Of a stretch of DNA of 6,365 nucleotides, positions 1-5,949 are shown piece after piece (positions within the stretch are counted from its first letter, which is position 1; every line of letters starts with the position of its first letter). Position numbers and translations under genes: made by a program. This stretch comes from an uncultured Lachnospiraceae bacterium (GTDB lineage Bacteria > Bacillota > Clostridia > Lachnospirales > Lachnospiraceae). The notes under the pieces are model-generated. The model saw nothing but the letters and a program-made list of their open reading frames with translations. It was not told the origin of the DNA and searched no databases. The DNA lies in NCBI GenBank assembly GCA_958426095.1, contig CATZYB010000143.1, positions 1-6,365 on the forward strand, given 5' to 3'.

Positions 1-236
1 AAGAATATATCTTTTCTTGGTATTTTCCGGAATATGAAAAACCCGGCGATGAGAACTAAAATAAAATTAATTCCAAAAAACATAAGGAACCGGGATGTGT
101 AGACATAAATGCCGCCATTACCTAAATTTTCAGAGGCAAAAAAACGCATTTCCCAGATTAATATCTGACTGGAAATTATGCCTGCGAAAAAACAAAAGAC
201 CGGGACGTACCAAAGAGTTTCTTTTTTAATGTTCAT
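1..236 (-). CDS. Small putative membrane protein, N-terminal part only (runs off left edge)
   Basis: An open frame on the minus strand starts with ATG at 236 and has no stop before the window edge, giving 78 complete codons beginning MNIKKETLWYVPVF. The start is supported by an AGGAGG box (minus strand, 244-249) 7 bases upstream. The visible part has two hydrophobic segments, about residues 9-28 and 50-69, each long enough to span the membrane. A short loop between them contains GNGG, and a basic stretch (RKIPRK, 70-75) follows the second segment, which suggests a cytoplasmic side there. The lysines before segment 1 and the arginine/lysine cluster after segment 2 fit an N-in, hairpin-type topology. 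I do not recognise the family, and no catalytic or transporter motif is visible. It has its own promoter directly upstream, overlapped by a palindrome, so it is probably a regulated gene and may be first in an operon continuing outside the window. Confidence 0.72.
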   Translation of the reverse strand, partial: MNIKKETLWYVPVFCFFAGIISSQILIWEMRFFASENLGNGGIYVYTSRFLMFFGINFILVLIAGFFIFRKIPRKDIF

Positions 237-256
237 ATCTTTCCCTCCTGTCTGAT

Positions 257-286
257 CTAAGTGTGTTAATATTATAACATACTTAG
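257..286. promoter_or_regulatory. Palindromic operator-like site over the -10 box
   Basis: Two 12-base arms, CTAAGTGTGTTA (257-268) and TAACATACTTAG (275-286), are inverted repeats with 11 of 12 positions matching, separated by 6 bases. The palindrome covers the -10 box and predicted start point of the promoter for the membrane-protein gene. A dyad in this position is the usual layout for a dimeric repressor that blocks RNA polymerase. Dimeric winged-helix or helix-turn-helix repressors (GntR/YtrA, PadR, MarR or TetR types) bind sites of this size, but I cannot assign a family and no regulator gene is visible in the window. Confidence 0.55.
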
Positions 287-299
287 AAGGGATTTTGAA
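271..299 (-). promoter_or_regulatory. Promoter for the partial membrane-protein gene
   Basis: Read on the minus strand, TTCAAA (294-299, 4 of 6 matches to the -35 consensus) is followed by a 17-base spacer and a perfect TATAAT (271-276). The -10 box is preceded by TGT (277-279), making an extended TGnTATAAT element. Transcription would begin near 264, leaving a leader of about 28 bases that contains the AGGAGG box. The -35 lies only a few bases beyond the stop codon of the upstream MBL gene. Confidence 0.75.
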
Positions 300-305
300 T
301 ATAAA

Positions 306-1286
306 TCAGGAATAATAGATAATTTCTTTCTCATCATGACGGGTGATCAGTCCCCGTTTCAGCAGATAGTCCAAATGGGAGATTGTTTCGCCGATGGCAA
401 ACCATTTTTGTTCAATCGGGAATTCTTCCCAGTTTTTACCCCGCATGGACCAGGTCATCCGGGCGCCAATCTGGCAGGCGTTCAGACCAGGTTCTTCCCG
501 TATGATGGAAAGGGTCTGATTAATGCGTCGGTCGTGATGTTCTTCAATCTGGCGGATGCGCTCATAGACGTCCATATCATTTTTTCGGTGGGCCGGAAGG
601 GCCAGCCGGATGTCCAGCGCCTTAATTCTTTTCAGGCTTTCCAGATAGTTTCCGAGGGAATCTTCAACGCCGCGCCACATGGTAATATTTGGCGTAATAT
701 CAAATAGGACATGGTCGCCGCAGAATAAAATTTTTTCATTTTCCATATAAAGGCAGGTGTGCCCCGGTGTATGTCCCGGTGTCCAGAGACAGCGGAAGGC
801 GTAGTTCCTAATATAAAAAATGTCGTTATCCGATACGGTTTTTGCCTCAAAGAGGTATTCCGGGGCATAAGCCCGGGCCGGATTAACAAAACGTGCCCGT
901 TCAATTAATTCTTTTGAGAGGCCTTCTCTGTAAAACTTTTCTTCCATCCATGTCCAGAAATCGGCGCCGTGCTGATTTTTCAAATAATCATAGTCCACGC
1001 TGCTGATAAGAATCCGGGTCTTATCTGTGGCAATGTGGTTGGTCAGACCGATATGGTCTGAGTGAAGATGTGTCAGAAAAAGTGTTGTCCGATCCATATC
1101 GATGTCCAGTTCTTTTAAACCTTCGCTTAAGGCCTCCAGACATTCGGGTTGATTGAATCCGGTGTCGATGACCAGATTTTCATCCGGTGTTTTGATGATA
1201 TAGCAGTTCAGGTTTTTTAACGGATTATTCGGAAGAACAACAGGGACTGTATATATATCCGGATTTTCATAAATTTGTCGAAACAT
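306..1286 (-). CDS. MBL-fold metallohydrolase with C-terminal winged-helix-like domain
   Basis: The 326-residue product is a metallo-beta-lactamase-superfamily hydrolase of the glyoxalase II-like type, probably cytoplasmic because it has no signal peptide or membrane segment. Metal-binding residues are all present: H73-x-H75-x-D77-H78 in THLHSDHIG, H172 in the GHTPGH motif, D191 in CGDHVLFD, and H233 in LPAHR. Residues about 12-235 form the MBL fold; about 240-326 form a separate helical tail (DRRINQTLSIIREEPGLNA, then a final HLDYLLKRGLITR) resembling the winged-helix C-terminal domain found on many MBL hydrolases. A hydrolytic role on an ester or thioester is plausible, but the substrate cannot be read from sequence. 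The ATG at 1286 is preferred because AGGAGG lies 8 bases upstream; a TTG at 1289 is in frame but only 5 bases away. The gene appears monocistronic, divergent from tepA, with no obvious terminator before the next minus-strand gene. Confidence 0.9.
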   Translation of the reverse strand: MFRQIYENPDIYTVPVVLPNNPLKNLNCYIIKTPDENLVIDTGFNQPECLEALSEGLKELDIDMDRTTLFLTHLHSDHIGLTNHIATDKTRILISSVDYDYLKNQHGADFWTWMEEKFYREGLSKELIERARFVNPARAYAPEYLFEAKTVSDNDIFYIRNYAFRCLWTPGHTPGHTCLYMENEKILFCGDHVLFDITPNITMWRGVEDSLGNYLESLKRIKALDIRLALPAHRKNDMDVYERIRQIEEHHDRRINQTLSIIREEPGLNACQIGARMTWSMRGKNWEEFPIEQKWFAIGETISHLDYLLKRGLITRHDEKEIIYYS

Positions 1287-1294
1287 CAAAGTGA

Positions 1295-1300
1295 CCTCCT
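1295..1300 (-). promoter_or_regulatory. Ribosome binding site of the MBL hydrolase gene
   Basis: A perfect AGGAGG on the minus strand lies 8 bases before the ATG at 1286 and 5 bases before an in-frame TTG at 1289. The spacing favours the ATG. Confidence 0.8.
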
Positions 1301-1319
1301 GTAAAAAATGTATATATGT

Positions 1320-1328
1320 ATCATAACA
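1320..1328 (-). promoter_or_regulatory. Extended -10 promoter for the MBL hydrolase gene
   Basis: On the minus strand TGT-TATGAT (1328 down to 1320) is an extended -10 element with 5 of 6 matches to TATAAT. No good -35 is found at 16-18 bases (TTCCAT is the best at 17), so it would depend on the TGn extension. The predicted start near 1313 leaves a short leader holding the AGGAGG box. The -10 overlaps a small dyad, ATCAT and ATGAT arms around AAC (1320-1332). Confidence 0.5.
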
Positions 1329-1378
1329 TGATTTACCAGCAGATGGAAGGAATGATAAGCGAGTATTTTTTACTGTTT

Positions 1379-1408
1379 TTGATAAATACTATGTTATAAA
1401 AGTATAAA
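1379..1408 (+). promoter_or_regulatory. Promoter region for the tepA-like gene
   Basis: Two overlapping candidates exist. The first is TTGATA (1379-1384), an 18-base spacer and TATAAA (1403-1408); its start point near 1415 would fall inside the ribosome binding site. The second is an extended -10, TGT-TATAAA (1392-1400), with no good -35 but a start near 1407 that keeps the whole AGGAAGGCGG leader. The second fits the translation signals better, while the first has the better pair of hexamers. Confidence 0.5.
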
Positions 1409-1427
1409 TAGGAAGGCGGAAAAAGTG

Positions 1428-2090
1428 ATGGATCAGGAAAAGGATGAAAAACTCCGTGAAAACGGTCAGGTTGTGTTGGATAATAACACTGAAAAGAAAA
1501 GAATTCTTCTGTTGTCAATCATTGGAGAGATTGAGGGACATGAGGCGGCGCCGAATCAAAATAAGGCGACCCGGTATGATCATGTTTTGCCGAGGCTGGC
1601 GGCTTTTGAAGATGATGATGAGCTGGAAGGGCTGCTGGTACTCTTGAATACTCAGGGCGGCGATGTGGACGCAGGTCTTGCCATTGCGGAGATGATCGCA
1701 AGTTTAAGCAAACCAACGGTATCGCTGGTGCTTGGCGGTTCCCATTCGATTGGCGTGCCGCTGGCGGTTTCAACAGACTATTCTTTTATTGTAGAATCCG
1801 GTACATTGCTGATCCATCCGGTACGGATGGGAGGCATGGTGATTGGAGCGCCTCAGAGTTATGCCTATTTTAAGCGGGTTCAGGACCGGATTACCGGATT
1901 TATTGCGGAGCACAGCCGCACAGACCAGGAAACACTGGAAAATATGATGATGGATAATACAGAACTTACAAAGGATCTGGGAACGATTCTCGTGGGCCGG
2001 GAAGCTGTGGAGGCCGGACTGATCGATGAAATCGGCGGCATTTCGCAGGCGCTTTATCATTTAAGATCCATGATCCAATCGGGAAAATAG
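1428..2090 (+). CDS. tepA: ClpP-like serine peptidase, TepA/YmfB type
   Basis: The 220-residue product belongs to the ClpP/crotonase fold and matches the TepA (translocation-enhancing protein, YmfB) branch rather than housekeeping ClpP. The visible core includes LLVLLNTQGGDVDAGLAIAE, a GGSHSIG nucleophile elbow, and LLIHPVRMGG. Counting from the ATG at 1428, the likely catalytic triad is Ser107 (GSHSIG), His130 (IHP) and Asp183 (TKD), so the enzyme looks active. There is no signal peptide, so it should be cytoplasmic. The first 20 residues are charged and probably flexible. B. subtilis TepA is linked to protein export, but the natural substrate and any partner unfoldase here are unknown. An in-frame GTG at 1425 is an alternative start: GGAAGG is 8 bases from the GTG, and GGCGG is 8 bases from the ATG, so the start is uncertain by one residue. 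The gene lies upstream of uppP and ftsK on the same strand, and tepA beside spoIIIE is also seen in Bacillus. Confidence 0.9.
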   Translation: MDQEKDEKLRENGQVVLDNNTEKKRILLLSIIGEIEGHEAAPNQNKATRYDHVLPRLAAFEDDDELEGLLVLLNTQGGDVDAGLAIAEMIASLSKPTVSLVLGGSHSIGVPLAVSTDYSFIVESGTLLIHPVRMGGMVIGAPQSYAYFKRVQDRITGFIAEHSRTDQETLENMMMDNTELTKDLGTILVGREAVEAGLIDEIGGISQALYHLRSMIQSGK

Positions 2091-2101
2091 TATAGGGATA
2101 T

Positions 2102-2135
2102 TGGGGAGTTTGGGAGGAATGACCTGAATTCCCCA
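2102..2135 (+). other. RNA stem-loop after tepA (3' end structure, not a classical terminator)
   Basis: Starting 12 bases after the tepA stop, 13 bases (2102-2114) can pair with 2123-2135 around an 8-base loop (AGGAATGA). Ten pairs are Watson-Crick and three are G-U, at 2108/2129, 2111/2126 and 2112/2125. Because of the wobbles the structure is much stronger in plus-strand RNA than in its complement. It is followed by CACAAAATAATG, with no U-run, so a standard Rho-independent terminator is unlikely. It could protect the tepA mRNA 3' end or cause pausing. The following promoter for uppP fits a transcript boundary here. Confidence 0.45.
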
Positions 2136-2163
2136 CACAAAATAATGAAAAATAACTATCGTT

Positions 2164-2192
2164 TTGACAAAGGCTTTAATATGTAGTATGAT
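2164..2192 (+). promoter_or_regulatory. Consensus sigma-A-type promoter of uppP
   Basis: A perfect TTGACA (2164-2169) is followed by a 17-base spacer and TATGAT (2187-2192, 5 of 6 matches). Transcription would start near 2199, giving a leader of about 30 bases before the uppP ATG. This is the strongest promoter in the window by match to consensus. Confidence 0.85.
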
Positions 2193-2215
2193 AAAAATAA
2201 TTGAGTGAAATTGAC

Positions 2216-2220
2216 GGAGG
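2216..2220 (+). promoter_or_regulatory. Ribosome binding site that fixes the uppP start
   Basis: GGAGG lies 8 bases before the ATG at 2229. A longer reading from the in-frame GTG at 2205 would place this box inside the coding region and lies within about 6 bases of the predicted transcription start, so that longer form is unlikely. Confidence 0.85.
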
Positions 2221-2228
2221 AAAAATTT

Positions 2229-3110
2229 ATGAGCCTTTTAGAAGCCATTTTAATGGGACTGATTCAGGGGATTACCGAATTTTTACCGGTGAGCAGTTCG
2301 GGACATTTAGCTATATTTCAGTACATATTTAAAGTAAATACAGATACAGGGATGCTTTTTGAAGTTATGCTTCATTTAGGAACATTGGTGGCTGTATGTA
2401 TTGTTTTTTGGAAAGATATCAGCAAATTGTTTATAGAAGGTATTCATTTGTTGGTAGATGCCCTTATAAATTTGAAAATATTTTTTGGGAATCGGTTTCA
2501 GCATGGTACTGGCCGTTACCGTCGTATCATAACCAATGCCTATCGTAAATTTGTTCTGTTGATTCTTGTGACAACCATTCCTACGGGGATTATAGGAATT
2601 GTTTTGAATAGCGTGGTGGATTCGGCATCGAATTCGCTGTTGATCCCGGGAATCTGTCTGGTGGTCAATGCTATTGTACTGCTCATTGTAGGTTCTCTGC
2701 CAGGCGGCAAGAAAAAAGTAAAAAAATCTTCTTATAAAGATGCGGCGCTGATCGGTGTGGCTCAGGGAGTTGCCGTGCTTCCCGGAATTTCCCGTTCCGG
2801 TTCTACAATTTCGGCGTGTCTGGCTCTTGGGTTTGACAGAAATTTCGCAGTAAAATATTCCTTTATCGCTTCTTTACCTGCGATTCTCGGGGCGAACCTG
2901 CTGGAATTGCGTCATTTGGGAGATGCAATGTCTGGCGGCGATAATATTTTGTATTATGTGATCGGTATGATCGTAGCCGGTGTTGTCGGCTATATCTGTA
3001 TCCGGGTGATGATGTATGTGGTGAGCAATAAGAAATTCAGTTATTTTGCATATTACTGTGCTGTTGTTGGTGTGATTTCTTTGGTTTTCCATTTTTTCAT
3101 TATTAAATAA
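2229..3110 (+). CDS. uppP: Undecaprenyl-diphosphatase (UppP/BacA family)
   Basis: This integral membrane enzyme removes one phosphate from undecaprenyl diphosphate, regenerating the lipid carrier for peptidoglycan and other wall polymers; overproduction of family members gives bacitracin resistance. The 293-residue product carries both signature motifs: ITEFLPVSSSGH (15-26, with E17, S23 and H26) and LPGISRSG (184-191, with R189). These correspond to the E21, H30 and R174 active-site region of E. coli BacA. Hydrophobic segments cover most of the chain, with a basic stretch at about 88-107 (RFQHGTGRYRR) and a lysine-rich loop at about 161-170, both likely cytoplasmic or interfacial loops. Length is near the family norm (about 270-290). 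Q13 stands where E. coli has E17. The ATG at 2229 is chosen because GGAGG sits 8 bases upstream. It has its own promoter and is followed by a stem-loop, so it is probably its own transcription unit between tepA and ftsK. Confidence 0.95.
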   Translation: MSLLEAILMGLIQGITEFLPVSSSGHLAIFQYIFKVNTDTGMLFEVMLHLGTLVAVCIVFWKDISKLFIEGIHLLVDALINLKIFFGNRFQHGTGRYRRIITNAYRKFVLLILVTTIPTGIIGIVLNSVVDSASNSLLIPGICLVVNAIVLLIVGSLPGGKKKVKKSSYKDAALIGVAQGVAVLPGISRSGSTISACLALGFDRNFAVKYSFIASLPAILGANLLELRHLGDAMSGGDNILYYVIGMIVAGVVGYICIRVMMYVVSNKKFSYFAYYCAVVGVISLVFHFFIIK

Positions 3111-3136
3111 TTTATTGAGAGATGTAAGGTGCAATT

Positions 3137-3166
3137 GCGAAATGTCAGGGGACATTTCGCTTTCGT
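3137..3166 (+). terminator. Perfect stem-loop after uppP, possible weak terminator
   Basis: GCGAAATGTC (3137-3146) and GACATTTCGC (3151-3160) form a perfect 10-bp stem with a 4-base AGGG loop, beginning 26 bases after the uppP stop. It is followed by TTTCGT, an interrupted and short U-tract, so termination would be partial at best. The opposite strand has no T-run after the stem. Being 46 bases before the ftsK ribosome binding site region, it may allow read-through into ftsK. It could equally be a dispersed intergenic palindrome. Confidence 0.5.
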
Positions 3167-3212
3167 ACTCTATTCAGGAATTTTAAATATTTGGATTTAG
3201 GAGGAATTTTGG

Positions 3213-5933
3213 ATGGCTGGAAAACAGCAGAAAACAACCGGAAGAGCAAAAAAAGCCGCATCCGGACGTAAGACAACAACAAAAAAGAAAACATCTGCTG
3301 AGAAAAAAATAGAATTAACGCCGGAAGAAAAGCAGCAGCAGGCCGGCGTTCGGGATGAAGTTGTCGTCCTTTCCATACTTGCGCTGAGTATCTTACTGGT
3401 ATTGAGCAATTTTAATCTGTGCGGCAAGTTGGGACAGGCGATTTCAGGTGTTACTTTCGGATTGTTTGGCTTTATGGCTTATTTCTTTCCATTCGTAGTT
3501 TTCTTTGGCATTTCATTTTTTGTTGCCAATCGTTCAAACCGGATTGCGAAAATCAAACTGATCGCATCTGTTTTTTGTTATCTTTTCCTGACGATTCTGG
3601 TACATATGATAACGGAGCCATATGATGCCGCAGCGAAGGTGCTGCAGGCCTATAAGGACAGTGCGGCCGGACATAATGGCGGCGGATTGATCGGAGGCGC
3701 GGCTGTCAAGGTACTCCATCCTATGCTCGGCACTGTGGGCTGTTATGTCGTTGTCGTTGTTTTGATTTTGATCTCTATTGTGCTGGTCACGCAGAGAACG
3801 ATTTTTATTCCGTTGAGTAAAAAAGGCAAAAAAGCATATTCAAATGCATCGAAGCATCATAAAGAGCAGAGAGCCTTGAAGAAAAAAGAGAAGGAAGCTC
3901 ATAAAGAGGCAAAAGAGGCCGAAGAGACAAGAGGCCGTGGCGGAAACAGGAACGTGACCTTTGAAGAAGTTCGTGAGAAGTTTGAGAAGAAGGATTTAAA
4001 TTTTGATCTGAGTGCCGCTGCAAAGATTCCGGCTGTTGATGATATTAAAGAGGAAATCATTCTTCCAAGGAAAGAAGAAGATGTGATTCCGGTAAATCAT
4101 ATGGAACCGATTCAGCCAATAGAGCAGGAAAAGAAAAATTCCTTTATTGTGCCGGAAGGGGATTTGCGTCCGATTGATATTGATATCGAAGATGATTTCG
4201 GAGTTATGACGGAGGATGAAGATGTGACGGAACCGGTGCTGACGGTGGCGGGCGCATCGGATTCAAGGGCTGCATCTTCAGGAATGATTGAAAAAAATGC
4301 TGTTTTAGGGAAAGCGGTAACCAGAGATACATCTTCTGCGGCAGCGAAGGTTGTGCCTACGGCGACGGCGGCCGCCAAAGCAGCAGCGAAGGCAGAAGCC
4401 GCAAAGGCATCCGGACCAAGTGAAGCAGAAAAACAGGCGACGGCGGTGGATATTGAAACTGCTCTGGAACAAAAGCCGGAATATGTATTTCCGCCGTTAT
4501 CCCTTTTAGTGCGCGGCGAGAGAAACAATGGAGGCAACACTGATGAACAATTACGTCAGACAGCGGCAAAATTAAAATCCACTTTGGAAAGCTTTGGCGT
4601 GAAGGTGCAGATTACGAACGTAAGCTGCGGGCCAAGCGTTACCCGTTATGAACTCCAGCCGGAACAGGGCGTTAAGGTCAGCAAGATCGTCAGCTTGTCC
4701 GACGATATTAAGCTGAATCTGGCGGTGGCTGATATACGGATCGAAGCGCCCATTCCTGGAAAAGCGGCCATCGGTATCGAGGTGCCGAATAAAGAAAATA
4801 CGACGGTTATGCTGAGAGATCTGCTGGAGAGCAGAGAATTTCAGAACAGTAAATCCGGCATTGCTTTTGCAGCAGGCCGGGATATCGGCGGCAAGGTCAT
4901 TCTCGCAGATATTGCAAAGATGCCCCATTTGCTGATTGCCGGTGCGACTGGCTCGGGTAAATCCGTATGTATCAATACATTGATCATGAGTATTATTTAT
5001 AAAGCAAAACCGGAGGACGTCCGTCTGATCATGGTGGATCCGAAGGTGGTAGAACTGAGTGTTTATAACGGGATTCCGCATCTGCTGATTCCGGTAGTCA
5101 CCGACCCGAAAAAAGCAGCCGGGGCTCTGAATTGGGCAGTGATGGAGATGACCGACCGTTATAAGAAGTTTGCGGAACTGAATGTCCGGGATTTGAAGGG
5201 ATATAATGAAAAGGTATCCCAGGCAGAATTTGCCAGTACGGATTATCCGAAACTTCCTCAGATCGTCATTATTGTGGACGAGCTTGCAGATCTGATGATG
5301 GTGGCTCCGGGAGAAGTGGAAGACGCCATCTGCCGTCTGGCACAGCTTGCGAGGGCCTGTGGTATTCATCTTGTTATTGCCACACAGCGTCCTTCAGTCA
5401 ATGTTATTACCGGTCTGATCAAGGCGAATATTCCTTCGAGAATTGCCTTTTCCGTATCTTCCAGTGTGGATTCCAGAACAATCATCGACATGGGCGGTGC
5501 GGAAAAACTTCTTGGAAAAGGGGATATGCTCTTTTATCCTTCGGGATATCAGAAACCGCTGCGTGTGCAGGGCGCCTTTGTTTCAGATAAAGAAGTCAAT
5601 GATGTGGTGGCCTTCCTTCGGGAAAGTCAGAATGACCAGGTGAACTACAATGATGAGATCACCTCGAAAATCACCAGCGCGGGTCCGGCCGACGGTCCAG
5701 GAAACAGTGAAAGAGATGTCTATTTTGTTGAAGCCGGTAAGTTCATCATTGAAAAGGATAAAGCATCTATAGGGATGCTCCAGCGCGTATTTAAAATTGG
5801 GTTTAACCGGGCGGCCAGAATTATGGACCAGCTCTACGAGGCCGGAGTGGTTGGACCTGAGGAAGGCACAAAGCCGAGAAAGGTTTTGATGTCTCCGGAG
5901 GAATTTGAAAACTATGTTGAAGAGTCTTTATAG
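3213..5933 (+). CDS. ftsK: DNA translocase FtsK/SpoIIIE
   Basis: This 906-residue protein is a septum-anchored, ATP-driven double-stranded DNA pump that clears chromosomes from the closing division or sporulation septum. After a very basic, Lys/Thr-rich start (1-32), four membrane segments lie at about 48-67, 82-104, 112-132 and 172-193. A long linker follows (about 195-420): a charged Lys/Glu stretch with coiled-coil character near 215-240, an acidic part (320-340), and an Ala-rich part (374-400). The motor spans about 423-810. Its Walker A is GATGSGKS (577-584) and its Walker B is IVIIVDELADLM with D689 and E690, followed by the family hallmark ATQRPSVNVITGLIKANIPS. The C-terminal gamma winged helix (about 835-906) contains the GFNRAARIMDQL recognition segment that reads polar DNA motifs. 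B. subtilis SpoIIIE is 787 residues, so the excess is mainly linker. AGGAGG sits 8 bases before the ATG. SpoIIIE and FtsK cannot be separated by sequence reading alone; next to a tepA homologue, SpoIIIE-type use is likely. Confidence 0.96.
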   Translation: MAGKQQKTTGRAKKAASGRKTTTKKKTSAEKKIELTPEEKQQQAGVRDEVVVLSILALSILLVLSNFNLCGKLGQAISGVTFGLFGFMAYFFPFVVFFGISFFVANRSNRIAKIKLIASVFCYLFLTILVHMITEPYDAAAKVLQAYKDSAAGHNGGGLIGGAAVKVLHPMLGTVGCYVVVVVLILISIVLVTQRTIFIPLSKKGKKAYSNASKHHKEQRALKKKEKEAHKEAKEAEETRGRGGNRNVTFEEVREKFEKKDLNFDLSAAAKIPAVDDIKEEIILPRKEEDVIPVNHMEPIQPIEQEKKNSFIVPEGDLRPIDIDIEDDFGVMTEDEDVTEPVLTVAGASDSRAASSGMIEKNAVLGKAVTRDTSSAAAKVVPTATAAAKAAAKAEAAKASGPSEAEKQATAVDIETALEQKPEYVFPPLSLLVRGERNNGGNTDEQLRQTAAKLKSTLESFGVKVQITNVSCGPSVTRYELQPEQGVKVSKIVSLSDDIKLNLAVADIRIEAPIPGKAAIGIEVPNKENTTVMLRDLLESREFQNSKSGIAFAAGRDIGGKVILADIAKMPHLLIAGATGSGKSVCINTLIMSIIYKAKPEDVRLIMVDPKVVELSVYNGIPHLLIPVVTDPKKAAGALNWAVMEMTDRYKKFAELNVRDLKGYNEKVSQAEFASTDYPKLPQIVIIVDELADLMMVAPGEVEDAICRLAQLARACGIHLVIATQRPSVNVITGLIKANIPSRIAFSVSSSVDSRTIIDMGGAEKLLGKGDMLFYPSGYQKPLRVQGAFVSDKEVNDVVAFLRESQNDQVNYNDEITSKITSAGPADGPGNSERDVYFVEAGKFIIEKDKASIGMLQRVFKIGFNRAARIMDQLYEAGVVGPEEGTKPRKVLMSPEEFENYVEESL

Positions 5934-5949
5934 GCGGGAGGATGAGAAA

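Noticed and set aside
336..707. A 123-codon plus-strand frame opposite the MBL gene
   Set aside because: It overlaps well-conserved MBL coding sequence, including the region of the PAHR and winged-helix tail, and has no credible translation signal.
2091..2163. A riboswitch or small RNA between tepA and uppP
   Set aside because: Apart from the hairpin at 2102-2135 there is no further conserved structure, and the uppP promoter lies downstream of it, leaving a leader of only about 30 bases.
2205..2228. An upstream GTG start for uppP adding eight residues
   Set aside because: The extension would include the GGAGG box itself and begin almost at the predicted transcription start. The ATG at 2229 has ideal spacing and the usual UppP N-terminus.
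3161..3189. A possible promoter for ftsK (TTTCGT, 17-base spacer, TAAATA)
   Set aside because: Both hexamers match poorly (about half) and there is no TGn extension, so ftsK may instead rely on read-through from uppP or on a promoter I cannot recognise.
4112..4540. A 142-codon minus-strand frame rich in Ala and Ser opposite the ftsK linker
   Set aside because: Its composition is the complement of the Ala/Lys-rich linker codons, and nothing supports independent expression.
4572..5369. A 265-codon open frame on the minus strand inside ftsK
   Set aside because: It lies wholly opposite the conserved FtsK motor, its translation has no recognisable motif and looks like a low-quality mix rich in His, Gln and Arg, and no ribosome binding site or promoter was identified for it. 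It is best explained by codon bias of the real gene.
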